Source of the DNA: CAZBBC01 sp964489835
GTDB lineage: Bacteria > Calditrichota > Calditrichia > JAJRVZ01
Reading direction: 5' to 3'
Assembly (NCBI GenBank): GCA_964489835.1
Contig: CAZBBC010000007.1
Location: 1 to 64,000 of the forward strand
Length of the DNA: 64,000 nt
The notes beneath the pieces were generated by a model. It was not told where the DNA came from, searched no databases, and saw nothing but the letters and a program-made list of their open reading frames with translations. Within the stretch, counting starts at the first letter, position 1, and every line of letters begins with the position of its first letter. The position numbers were made by a program, and so were the translations under genes. Below, piece after piece: positions 28,159-36,852 of the stretch.

Positions 28159-29303
28159 ATGGTGCGCACATTGTGGATCTTACTGCTTACCGGCTTAATG
28201 GTTTTCAATGCCTGCTCGGATCAATCCCGGTATATCGAGCATATCACTGTATATCGCGAATCCGGCCGCTTTGGCGGGTGGCCGGCAAACCATGGCATCT
28301 GGTCCTGGGAAAATGAAATTCTGGTCGGATTCAGCCGCGGGTATTACAAAGACCTGGGGCCGGAGCGGCACAACATTGACAGGGAAAAGCCGGAAGAACA
28401 CCTGTTTGCGCGCAGTCTGGACGGTGGTCAAACCTGGACCATCGAAGATCCCTCCAGGGACGGTATCCTTACCGCCCGGGGAACGGCCCTGCATGGCATC
28501 GAACCGGGTTACCCTAATGTCAAGGCTGCCATTGCTTGCCCCGGCGGGATTGATTTCCAACACCCCGATTTTGCGATGACCCTGCGTATGCTCGATATCG
28601 ATACAGGGCCTTCTCTCTTTTATTATTCCTATGATCGCGGAAAAGCCTGGCAGGGTCCGTTTACATTACAGGTCGGGGACATCCGTAAAATAGCGGCCAG
28701 AACGGACTACTTGGTCAATGACCGACACAACTGCTTTTTATTCTTAACCGCCGCAAAATCCAATAATGAAGAGGGCCGGCCTTTCTGTGCCAGAACCACA
28801 GACGGCGGTCAGTCCTGGCAGTTTGTCTCCTGGATCGGTCNNNNNNNNNNCAGGAGCCGGAAGGATTCTCGATCATGCCCTCAACCGTCCGCCTGACCCC
28901 GGATCAACTCCTCACCGCCGTAAGATGCCGGCAGGGAAAAAAACGATGGATTGAGACATATCGGTCCGATGATAACGGCCAAAGCTGGCAGTATTTGAAT
29001 ACACCGGTTGCTGATCTGGGAGAAGGAAATCCGCCGGCGATGATTAAACTTACAGACGGTCGTTTGTGCCTGACCTTCGGATACCGGGCAGCCCCCTACA
29101 GCATCCAGGCCATCATTAGTGCTGATAACGGGAAAACCTGGGGAGCGCCCATTGTGCTGAGGGATAACGGTGCCGGTCGTGACATTGGTTATACACGAAC
29201 CATACAGCGAGCGGACGGAAAATTGGTCACGCTCTATTATTTTCAGGATCATATTTCTCCGGAGCGCTATATCGCCGCTACCATCTGGGATCCGGGGGAT
29301 TAA
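28159..29303 (+). CDS. Sialidase-like BNR-repeat lipoprotein, interrupted by assembly gap
   Basis: About 380 residues. A lipoprotein signal peptide (LLTGLMVFNAC, Cys 19) is followed by five Asp-box/BNR repeats: SLDGGQTWTI, SYDRGKAWQG, TTDGGQSWQF, SDDNGQSWQY and SADNGKTWGA. Family members are exo-alpha-sialidases or related glycan-binding/hydrolysing propellers. The catalytic Arg triad cannot be assigned with confidence here. Ten N at 28841-28850 interrupt it; the frame resumes at 28851 (QEPEGFSIMPSTVRLTPDQL) only if the gap is two more than a multiple of three. AAAGGAAAAA precedes the ATG. Probably outer-membrane-anchored. Confidence 0.85.
28841..28850. other. Assembly gap (10 N)
   Basis: Unknown bases within the sialidase-like gene. 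Both sides belong to the same protein but the frames disagree at a length of ten. Confidence 0.95.
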
Positions 29304-29357
29304 AACAGTATGATCGGTATCCGTTTAACCCCGGGACAGGGAGGGGCTGGGGGTGGG

Positions 29358-30245
29358 TCAGGCTAATACGCCGGCCGGCTGGAGTTTTTCAATAAATGTT
29401 TTAGGCATGATTTTATGGTAGGGTATGCCCACTTTCTCAATGCTCGCTCCCTGGGCAATTGCCAGTAATTGAAAATAATAGATCACAGGAATCTGCCGGT
29501 TTTTTTTAAATTGCCGGTTAATCCGCAACTGCCCAATATCAAACGAATCGAAGCAGGTCGGACAGATCAAACCGAGACAATCGGCTCCGGAGTTCTCAAC
29601 TGACTCAAATACTGCATCGCTCATATTTAAAGTCAAATCAACATCTTTACAGGCTTTCCCACAGCACATCAGGTATTCTTTATGATCAACCGGTGTCGCC
29701 CCTGTCGCTTTGATTAATTCGGAGAGAATGGAAGGCGTGAGCGGATCTTCCACCTTCATAATTTCACTGGGCTTCAGCAGGTGACAACCATAATGAATTG
29801 CAACCTTAATGTCTTCCAGTGGCTGTATAACGGTATTTCTGATCTTTTCTATACCAATATCATCACGTAATACAGTGACCAGGTGACGGACGGTAACAGT
29901 TCCTTTAAATTCCCGTTTAATTTCTTTCAAATTTTTATTGATCTCTTTCCGTAAACTTTCATCTTCTTTTAAATGGTGATTAACTTCACTGAGTGTGGCT
30001 GTACAGCCACTGCACATGGTTATCAGATCCAGTCCTTTTTCCTCGGCAATTGAAATATTACGGGCAGCGAGGGTCAACCATTTCATTTTATCACCAGCTT
30101 TAAAATAAATGGGATCAGGACAACAACTAAAGCGGGCATCATCTATTAAATCCACCTTTAGCTTTTCCATGGAAAACCGAACAGCACTCTCCATCTGCGG
30201 ATATTTTAAGGGGATCATACATCCCCAAAAAGGCATCAATTTCAT
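29358..30245 (-). CDS. hdrB: Heterodisulfide reductase subunit B-like (HdrB)
   Basis: 295 residues with two cysteine-rich CCG domains, which bind the paired non-cubane [4Fe-4S] clusters of HdrB. First set: WGCMIP, FSCCPDP, MCSGCTATL. Second set: HYGCHLL, LMCCGKACK, ICPTCFDSFD. Length matches HdrB. The subunit is cytoplasmic and reduces a disulfide or analogous substrate with electrons from HdrA via HdrC. It is the last gene of the cluster, 262 bases after hdrC, the gap being filled by repeats. Since bacteria lack CoM-CoB, the real substrate is unknown. Confidence 0.92.
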   Translation of the reverse strand: MKLMPFWGCMIPLKYPQMESAVRFSMEKLKVDLIDDARFSCCPDPIYFKAGDKMKWLTLAARNISIAEEKGLDLITMCSGCTATLSEVNHHLKEDESLRKEINKNLKEIKREFKGTVTVRHLVTVLRDDIGIEKIRNTVIQPLEDIKVAIHYGCHLLKPSEIMKVEDPLTPSILSELIKATGATPVDHKEYLMCCGKACKDVDLTLNMSDAVFESVENSGADCLGLICPTCFDSFDIGQLRINRQFKKNRQIPVIYYFQLLAIAQGASIEKVGIPYHKIMPKTFIEKLQPAGVLA

Positions 30246-30276
30246 TTTTTACATCCCTATTTATTTTTTGTGCAGG

Positions 30277-30500
30277 TCATTGTTGCGTCCCCATATGTTC
30301 AGGCACACGGCATGCTGTGCCCCTACAACGATCGTGCCCATTGGTCATGGGCGGGCACGGAGACCCGCCCCTACATTCGATGATATACCCTCTGTACCTT
30401 ATACTCGGAGGCGCATGCAATGCGCCTATACAATTTATACCCTATCTTATACCTTCAAGGTACGGCACGCCATGCCCCTACGCGTAACGCTCCAGGCCTC
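30277..30500. repeat. Dispersed repeat family C (GGGCACGG... / ATACCTTATACC)
   Basis: Palindromic strings around GGCACGGCATGCTGTGCCCC and AGGCGCATGCAATGCGCCTA alternate with TTATACC runs. The same modules fill the gaps at 31015-31192, 31878-32080, 34690-34965 and 45890-46080. Confidence 0.7.
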
Positions 30501-30507
30501 ATGACAA

Positions 30508-30975
30508 TCAATCGGCCAGAAGCTTCTCAATCTCATCCGCACAATCCAGTTTAAATTCCGGCAGCCCCAGTTCTTCTCTGCGTCTTTTAATCAGTTCGGT
30601 TGAAATAACAGTCACGCCTTTTTCTTTGACTCTCTTCAAAATATTATCCACCGCCGGTGATTGAGTGCCCTTTTCCCGGCTCATATTTTTTAAGGCAATG
30701 ATTACCTCTATCGGATGGACGTCCTGTGGACAGCGCTCATAGCAGTTATAACAGTTGGTACAGTTCCAGATAATGGAATCGGGTCCGATCAGATCTTCTT
30801 CAAACCCATAAATCGCCTGCAGAATAATCTGGCGGGGATTGAAGGCAGGTAAGAACCGATGGGCCGGGCAATCCGCGACACAGGCGCCGCACTGATAACA
30901 GTAATTATGGGCAAATCCACCCATAACCTTATTCAGCTTGTCACGAAATTCATAATTTATTTTTTTGATCGTCAT
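30508..30975 (-). CDS. hdrC: Heterodisulfide reductase subunit C-like (HdrC)
   Basis: 155 residues with two [4Fe-4S] motifs, CYQCGACVADCPAHR and CTNCYNCYERCPQDV, as in HdrC, which carries electrons between HdrA and HdrB. The FNPRQIILQAIYG segment between them is also typical. It lies directly before hdrB in transcription order. The start ATG lacks a clear ribosome site and begins after an AT-rich run. Confidence 0.92.
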   Translation of the reverse strand: MTIKKINYEFRDKLNKVMGGFAHNYCYQCGACVADCPAHRFLPAFNPRQIILQAIYGFEEDLIGPDSIIWNCTNCYNCYERCPQDVHPIEVIIALKNMSREKGTQSPAVDNILKRVKEKGVTVISTELIKRRREELGLPEFKLDCADEIEKLLAD

Positions 30976-31009
30976 TGTATTTTATCTTTGTTTTATATTT
31001 TTTTCATTT

Positions 31010-31192
31010 ACACTGAGCAACGGGCACGGCACGCCGTGCCCCTACATTTTCAGACGCATCGCAATGCCTCTCTACACTATATATCTTTTGCCTTATACCC
31101 TTTGGGCATGGAAACCAGGCCCCTACATGTACTAAGATATACCTTTATACCCTATACCTTATACCTGGAGGCCCATGGCGATGCGCCTCTAC
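31010..31192. repeat. Dispersed repeat family C
   Basis: GGGCACGGCACGCCGTGCCC followed by CTACATT, AGACGCATCGCAATGCCTCT and repeated TATACC strings. Same modules as at 30277. Confidence 0.7.
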
Positions 31193-31193
31193 A

Positions 31194-31328
31194 TCATTTC
31201 GGCTCAATTCTCCTGACACTATTACTGCCGCATTTTGGGCAGGCGCGTTCCTGCGGAACTTTAGGCGTGTATTTATTTTCATATTCATGTCCGCAGCGCA
31301 GACATTTGAATTTACCTTGTTCAGCCAT
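31194..31328 (-). CDS. Small two-CxxC zinc-ribbon protein
   Basis: 44 residues: an N-terminal CLRCGHEYENKYTPKVPQER, then ACPKCGSNSVRRIEPK and TGA. Two CxxC pairs about 22 residues apart form a rubredoxin/FmdB-like zinc ribbon. AGGAG lies ten bases before the ATG. It sits between hdrC and the hemerythrin-like gene in the same direction, so it may be part of the redox cluster, but its role is unknown. It could bind zinc or iron. Short length makes the call less certain than its neighbours. Confidence 0.7.
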   Translation of the reverse strand: MAEQGKFKCLRCGHEYENKYTPKVPQERACPKCGSNSVRRIEPK

Positions 31329-31345
31329 TTAGACAGGTCTCCTGC

Positions 31346-31759
31346 TCAGTGAGATAATGCGTCCTTATCTTTTCTTTTATAAATAGAATGTACAATTTTA
31401 ATTTCTTCCTTTTCATGCCGGCGTATATCTGAAACAAGATCAAAAATATCTGATTCTATCGCTTTCAGTTCAGAATCATTTACATTCTTAATTCTTTTTA
31501 AGCGGGTCAGTATTTTATCCAGATTACCCAGTATTTGTTTATGCTCTGTTTTAAATCTTTCCCCCTGGTTTGCATTTTTGGTGTCTCCGCCTGGAAAATA
31601 ATCAAAAATCCCACTATCATCTTCAAAATCAAAATGCTTATAAAGATTATTTTTGAACTCCCTCATTTGCCAGACAAATTCAATTTTCCACAGGGTAAAA
31701 TCATCAGATGTTATCCAGGTATTCAATCCTGTTTTAATATTTTCCAGATACCCGTCCAC
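31346..31759 (-). CDS. Hemerythrin-like HHE domain protein
   Basis: 137 residues in a four-helix pattern with likely di-iron ligands H42/E46 (KHFDFEDD), H73 (TEHKQI) and H115/E119 (IRRHEKEEI). The chosen start is GTG. The frame stays open upstream for some 20 codons and there contains EDEHLS, whose His would be the missing first ligand, but no ATG, GTG or TTG exists there. A sequencing error in the run of eight A near 31800 or an unusual start could restore it. Hemerythrin domains bind O2 or sense oxygen; next to iron-sulfur Hdr genes it may protect against or sense oxygen. Confidence 0.65.
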   Translation of the reverse strand: MDGYLENIKTGLNTWITSDDFTLWKIEFVWQMREFKNNLYKHFDFEDDSGIFDYFPGGDTKNANQGERFKTEHKQILGNLDKILTRLKRIKNVNDSELKAIESDIFDLVSDIRRHEKEEIKIVHSIYKRKDKDALSH

Positions 31760-31877
31760 AGACAGATGTTCATCCTCGATCTTTCTGAGGAAATTTGGTT
31801 TTTTTTCGGTGATAGAGCCTCACCTCCTGTTATTTAGTTTTTATAATTTCGATCCCTTGATAGGACATAGAAAATAT

Positions 31878-32160
31878 GTTGCTACAGAAGGCGCAGCATG
31901 CTACTTCCCTACAAGCTCAGGCACATTACAATGCACCTCTACACATTCAGATATGAAAACCACGCCCCTTCATTTTCCTTATTCCCTTATACGCTATACC
32001 TTTGGGCACGGCGCGCCGTGCCCCTACATGGACCACAATGTACCCTTATACCCGGAGGCGCATCGCAATACGCCTCTACCAATGTTTAATCACTTCGGGA
32101 TTTATGCAAATGCTCTTCTCGCTTTTCGCTCTTTGCATTACGCGCTCTACGCATCACGTC
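31878..32160. repeat. Dispersed repeat family C
   Basis: Contains GGGCACGGCGCGCCGTGCCC, AGGCGCATCGCAATACGCCT, and TATACC/TTATACGC strings, plus a GCATTACGCGCTCTACGCAT run akin to 46025-46050. No gene. It lies between hdrA-mvhD and the hemerythrin-like gene. Confidence 0.7.
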
Positions 32161-32162
32161 AT

Positions 32163-34628
32163 TCAAACGGCCTCAGCCGGCTGTAGCACGGCCTCCCGTT
32201 TAACCTTTTTTAAGCGCTCTTTCTCTTCTTCCTTTTTTAGTATTTCCATTGTTTCTTTGACTTCTTTTTCAGTCACTTTCTTTCTTAGTTCTTCCACTTC
32301 TCTCATAACCCGACCGAATTTTTGTCCTTCTGCGGCAGAGATCCATTCTAACTGTAAGCGCTCGGGACGTATACCGAGCCGTTCCATTTTATTCCACAAT
32401 TTCTCGATCCGGCGTTGGGTCCAGGTCACGGCATCGATATAATGGCAATCGGAAAAATGACATCCGGAGACGAGAACCATCGGTGCTCCATGTTTAAAGG
32501 CATGGATGATAAATTTTTCATCGACCCGTCCACTGCACATCGTTCGGATAAGCTGTATGTTTGGCGGGTACTGTATTCTGGATGTCCCGGCAAGATCTCC
32601 GCCGGCATAGGAACACCAGTTACAGGCAAAGGCAACGACCTTTTCCATCGGCTTGTTCTCAAGAATAGAGTCAATCTGGGCGATCATCTGTAGATCGGTA
32701 AAATGACGCATAGTAATCGCATCCATCGTGCATTCCGCACCACATGTACCACAGCCGGCACAGGCAGCCTGAATGATATTCGGATAGATGCCCGCTTTTT
32801 TATCCGGTGGCTCAATGGCATGATAAGGACAGACACGGGCACAGACACCACAGAAATTACATAATTCTGTATCCAGCATCGCTGTTATTGCTTCGATTTT
32901 CACCCGTCCGGCATTAAGAATTATACTGGCCCTGGCAGCAGCAGCACTGGCCTGGGTAACACTATCTTTAACATCTTTGGGGGACTCCACGCATCCGGCA
33001 TAGTAAATTCCCCGTGTCGGTGAATCGACCGGTTTCAATTTGGGATGTGATTCGAGCAAAAATCCATCGGCATTGCTCGATAACGTGAGCAGCTGTTGCA
33101 GCGACTTCATATCTTTCCGTGGCTCCACACCAACAGAAAGAACGATCAAATCTGCTTCATGGATCCGTACCTTTCCACTGGTTGTATCCTCGACGCTCAG
33201 GAAGAGACTCTTTGTTTTTGGATCTTCCCATACATCACCTGGAATTCCCCGGATATAATTAACGCCGGATTCCTTACTTCTCATGTAGAGATCTTCAAAT
33301 CCCTTACCAAAGGCGCGGATATCGATATAGAAAACTTCACATTGTACGTCCGGATAATGATCGGCTAACAGCAGCGTATCCTTGATCGTATTCATACAGC
33401 AGATATTACTGCAGTAATTCCTGCCCAATTTTTCCGAGCGGGAACCCACACACTGAATAAAGGCAATCTTTTTAGGTAAGGTATGGTCCGTTGGTCTTAC
33501 AAAATGTCCTTCCGTAGGACCTCCGGCACAGATCAGGCGTTCAAATTCCATACTGGTTATCACATTTTCATACGAACGATAACCGAATTCATCCATTTCC
33601 GTGGGATCATAAACATCCATTCCCGTGGCAACGATGATGGTTCCGACTTCCAGATCTATCATTTCATCCTGCATATCAAAATCAATGCAGTCCTTATCAC
33701 AAGCCTCCATACATTTACCACAGGCGATGGGATTATTGCCGAGACAATGCTCCATATCGATCAGATAAGCGGATGGCACGGCTTGTGGGAGCTCAATATA
33801 AATAGCTTTCCGGGATGAAAGACCCTGTTGATATTCATCAGGAACCGATACCGGGCAATCTTTCACACAATCGCCGCAGGCGGTACAGGCATTCTCATCT
33901 ACGTATCGTGCTTTTTTACGTATTTTCACATGGAAATTTCCGATAAAACCGGACACATGTTCGATTTCGCTGTAGGCAAGAAGGTTAATTCTGGGATGTC
34001 GACCGACATCCATCATTTTAGGACCGAGAATTCATATGGAGCAATCCATGGTCGGATAGGTTTTATCAAGGGCGGCCATAATACCACCGATACTGGGTTG
34101 TTTTTCAACCAGGTATACCTGATGACCCGCATCAGCCAGATCCAGTGCCGACTGAATACCGGCCACGCCGCCACCGATAACCAGTGCCGTCCGAGTAACC
34201 GGTACTTCTGCTTCCATTTGCGGTTCAAGTTTCCGCGCTTTGGCCACGGCATTCCGAACCAGATCCTTGGCTTTTTCTGTGGCTTTCTCTTTTTCATCCT
34301 GGTGCACCCAGCTGCAGTGTTCGCGTATATTAGCCATTTCATAAAGATAGGGATTCAATCCGGCGTCAGCAATGCACTGTCGGAAAGTCGGTTCGTGAAT
34401 CTTTGGCGTACAGGATGCAACAACCACCCGGTTTAATTGATGCTCCTTGATCGCCTTTTTGATCTCATTCTGTCCTGGATCGGCACAGGTGTACTTATTT
34501 CGGATCACCGCTACCACATCGTCCAGGGTTTCCGAATACTTGGACACTGCTTCCGTATCCACCGTGCCGGCAATGTTCAGACCGCAATCACAGACAAACA
34601 CACCAATACGAAGTTTTTCTTCTTCCAT
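32163..34628 (-). CDS. hdrA: HdrA-MvhD fusion, probable selenoprotein (in-frame UGA)
   Basis: About 821 residues including one UGA at 34034-34032 (residue 199). Order: HdrA N-terminal domain (LRIGVFVCDCGLNIAG), FAD-binding LVIGGGVAGIQSALDLADAG, the UGA in MDCSI-U-ILGPKM, ferredoxin motifs CTACGDCVKDCP and HCLGNNPIACGKCMEACDKDC, then CNFCGVCARVCP and CAGCGTCGAEC, then a C-terminal MvhD domain (VVAFACNWCSYAGGDLAG). HdrA is the flavin bifurcation centre. Sec at this Cys position is known in HdrA of some methanogens and bacteria. Reading UGA as Sec gives one complete protein. I chose ATG 34628 because GAGGGGG lies six bases upstream; 34643 is TTG. The MvhD part replaces a separate electron-entry subunit. 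Confidence 0.85.
33994..34011 (-). promoter_or_regulatory. Candidate bacterial SECIS of the hdrA-mvhD gene
   Basis: GGATGTC and GACATCC form a perfect 7-bp stem around loop GGUC, which starts 27 bases after the UGA. GGUC is also the loop of the E. coli fdhF SECIS. The same 18 bases recur after the UGA of the other hdrA gene. The stretch also encodes MDVGRHP, so codon choice is partly constrained. Confidence 0.65.
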
Positions 34629-34643
34629 CCTGTTCCCCCTCAA

Positions 34644-34972
34644 AGGGATTGGTAAAATATTAATGGTAAAGCGCCGTATACTGCGCCATTACTTATTCCG
34701 GCGCATCACAACGCGCCTCTACTCATTCGGACATGTAAACCATGTCCTTACACGCTCTTCTCTTTTCCTACTTCTTACTTCTTACTTTAGACGGGTCACC
34801 GACCCGTCTCCTCGATTTCCTTATACCTTATACCTTTGGGCACGGCACGCCGTACCCCTACATTTTCAGGCGCATGGCAATGCGCCGCTATATATATCGT
34901 GCCCTGTGTTCTCGGGCGGGCACGGCACGCCGTGCCCCTACATGTAGAGGCGCATGGTAATGCGCCTCTACA
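34644..34972. repeat. Dispersed repeat family C, dense cluster
   Basis: Several copies: CGGCACGCCGTACCCCTAC, GGGCACGGCACGCCGTGCCC, AGGCGCATGGCAATGCGCCG and GTAGAGGCGCATGGTAATGC. No gene on either strand. Confidence 0.7.
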
Positions 34973-36115
34973 TTATTGCAAACTCTCGCCGATGACCTCG
35001 GTTAAATCCCTGACTTCGACGGATACCTCTTCACTCAGTTTTTGATCTTGCAGGGCACATTTAAAATGGATCTGGCATTTGGCACAACTGGTAACCAGAA
35101 TATCGGCACTGGTAGCGGCTGCTTCATGTAAGCGATTAGCCTGTATCTGTTTCGATACCTGGGAACAATTCATCCAACCGGAGACTCCGCAACATATGGA
35201 ACGTTTATGATGATGCCCCATTTCAGAAAAATCGATGCCCGAAACCGATTTGAGAACTTCTCTTGGTGGTTCATAAATGTTCATATGACGCCCCAGACGG
35301 CAGGGATCCTGAAAGGTAACCTTTAATGGCTCGCTTTTAAGATTAGGTTTTTTTAATGAAATCTGTTGTTCTAAAAACTCGCTGATATGAAATACTTCAT
35401 ATTCCTGTTTACCAAGATAGCGGGGATAATCAACTTTGAGTGTCCGGTAACATTCCGGGCAAGAAGTAATTATTTTTTTAGCTTTGGAATTTTTTATCTG
35501 TTCAATATTTGCGGTGGCCAGATTTTGAAAAGTCTGAACATCACCATTCCAATACGAATCATGTCCACAGCATTTTTCATCAACAAGCAACTGCGGTTTA
35601 ATATCAAAGTAGTTCAGTATTTTTAAAGTATTACGGGCGATATTCATTGCATTCATTTCAATGTCGGAAAATATTACATCGAAATAAGGCAGGCAGCCCA
35701 TGAAATACAGATATTCACTATCTTTGGATGTCTGGAATTCTCCGTTTAATCCGCTCAGTCGATTCTGTTTCAAGTTTGGGGCCATCATGATGCGGGAAAT
35801 AGATTCAAGAACACCCCCGTGAGAACAGGTTCCTTCGCGATTTTCGATCCCTTTAAACTGGCGGATTAAGAGAATAAAATCAATATATTTAATATCTGAA
35901 GGGCACACCTCATCACAACGTTTACAGGTTAAACAGGACCAGAGATCTTTATTCGAATAGGCATCCGGGTGGGTGTTGTGTAAGGTTCCGGTTAATATTT
36001 GCCTTGGAGAGAATGTCTGTGAGTATCTGGATACCGGGCAGGTTCCCGTACACTTACCGCATTCCAGGCAACTATAGGCGTTGGTTTCCCGAATAAGTTT
36101 TTGATCAATTTGCAT
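34973..36115 (-). CDS. HdrC-HdrB fusion (HdrD/GlpC-like iron-sulfur protein)
   Basis: 380 residues. The N-terminal HdrC-type ferredoxin has CLECGKCTGTCPVSRYS and CLTCKRCDEVCPSDI. It is followed by two HdrB-type CCG domains: FMGCLPYFD, KCCGHDSYW, CPECYRT, and then DPCRLGRH, ICCGVSGWMNC, CAKCQIHF. The order C-B on one chain is that of HdrD or of GlpC-type subunits. As a second disulfide-reductase-type module beside the separate hdrC/hdrB, it suggests the cluster makes two alternative complexes or one with two acceptors. The weak ribosome site before ATG is noted. Confidence 0.85.
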   Translation of the reverse strand: MQIDQKLIRETNAYSCLECGKCTGTCPVSRYSQTFSPRQILTGTLHNTHPDAYSNKDLWSCLTCKRCDEVCPSDIKYIDFILLIRQFKGIENREGTCSHGGVLESISRIMMAPNLKQNRLSGLNGEFQTSKDSEYLYFMGCLPYFDVIFSDIEMNAMNIARNTLKILNYFDIKPQLLVDEKCCGHDSYWNGDVQTFQNLATANIEQIKNSKAKKIITSCPECYRTLKVDYPRYLGKQEYEVFHISEFLEQQISLKKPNLKSEPLKVTFQDPCRLGRHMNIYEPPREVLKSVSGIDFSEMGHHHKRSICCGVSGWMNCSQVSKQIQANRLHEAAATSADILVTSCAKCQIHFKCALQDQKLSEEVSVEVRDLTEVIGESLQ

Positions 36116-36244
36116 AATTCATTTCGCTATTTTTTATCATACGGCCATTTCCCACAACGTCATTCCGAATCCCCGATTAAACGGGATCTCGAAATAACCA
36201 ATTAAACTTCCTCAATGATTTTTTATCAATTAAATCTTCTGTAA

Positions 36245-36739
36245 TTATTGTTCACTTATCTCACTGATCAATTCTGATTCCAAGGCTTCTTGTTTATAGA
36301 CGATACCCCTTGTCAGCGGACTGGGGCCTAGTTTTTTTACCTGGGCCACCATCTCCCTGACAATACGGGCAAACTTGGGAAATTCAGCGGCAGAGATAAA
36401 TTCCTGACGGATACGGTCATCTTCAAAACCAAGCATACGTACAATTTTTTCCAGTTTTTTATACTGCTCGGCTGCTTTTCTTGCCCCAAAACTATAATGA
36501 CAATCTTCAAAGTGGCAACCGGAAATCAGTACACCATCTGCACCCATGGCCAGAGCCTTCAGTACAAAACCCGGATCGACCCGGCCCATGCACATCGTCC
36601 GTATAATCCTCACATTCGGCGGGTATTGCAGACGATTAATTCCTGCAGAATCCGCGGCCGGATAACTACACCAGTTACAGGCAAATACAACGATTTTAGG
36701 CTCAAAATCCTGATTCTTTTTTTGTTGTTGTTTTGTCAT
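36245..36739 (-). CDS. mvhD: MvhD-type iron-sulfur subunit (methyl-viologen-reducing hydrogenase delta)
   Basis: 164 residues. Conserved cysteines in VVFACNWCSYPAADSAGINR, RTMCMGRVDP and GCHFEDCHYSFGAR match MvhD/FlpD, which carries a [2Fe-2S] cluster and links HdrA to hydrogenase or formate dehydrogenase. Here no such enzyme is next to it. The same domain is also fused to the C-terminus of the HdrA at 32163. In some bacteria MvhD itself can carry Sec; here the cysteines are encoded by ordinary codons. It follows hdrA in the same direction. Confidence 0.9.
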   Translation of the reverse strand: MTKQQQKKNQDFEPKIVVFACNWCSYPAADSAGINRLQYPPNVRIIRTMCMGRVDPGFVLKALAMGADGVLISGCHFEDCHYSFGARKAAEQYKKLEKIVRMLGFEDDRIRQEFISAAEFPKFARIVREMVAQVKKLGPSPLTRGIVYKQEALESELISEISEQ

Positions 36740-36754
36740 TCTTGCACCCTATTA

Positions 36755-36815
36755 TCGTGAAGCGTTGAGCGTAGAGCGTTTAGCGTTGAGCGTTGAGCGT
36801 TGAGCGTCTAAAATA
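36755..36815. repeat. GAGCGTT tandem stretch
   Basis: Tandem variants of AGCGTTGAGCG and GTAGAGCGTTTAGCG. Related TCTACGC/CACGC strings occur near 37318-37440, 32125-32160 and 46015-46050, so this is a dispersed low-complexity family. Confidence 0.5.
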
Positions 36816-36852
36816 CTCTGAAATCTGAATAGTCAACGAAAAAACCACGATA

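Noticed and set aside
30277..30500. Repeat modules GGGCACGGCACGCCGTGCCC as CRISPR repeats or as terminators
   Set aside because: Spacing is irregular, there are no unique equal-length spacers or cas genes, and the hairpins are not followed by T tracts.
31653..32186. 177-codon open frame on the plus strand
   Set aside because: It overlaps the hemerythrin start region and pure repeat DNA, with no ribosome site or domain.
30859..32442. Long plus-strand open frames of about 100-157 codons across the hdr cluster
   Set aside because: They are antisense to hdrC, hdrA and repeat modules. Their translations are rich in repeat-derived Tyr/Pro/Leu strings and resemble no protein.
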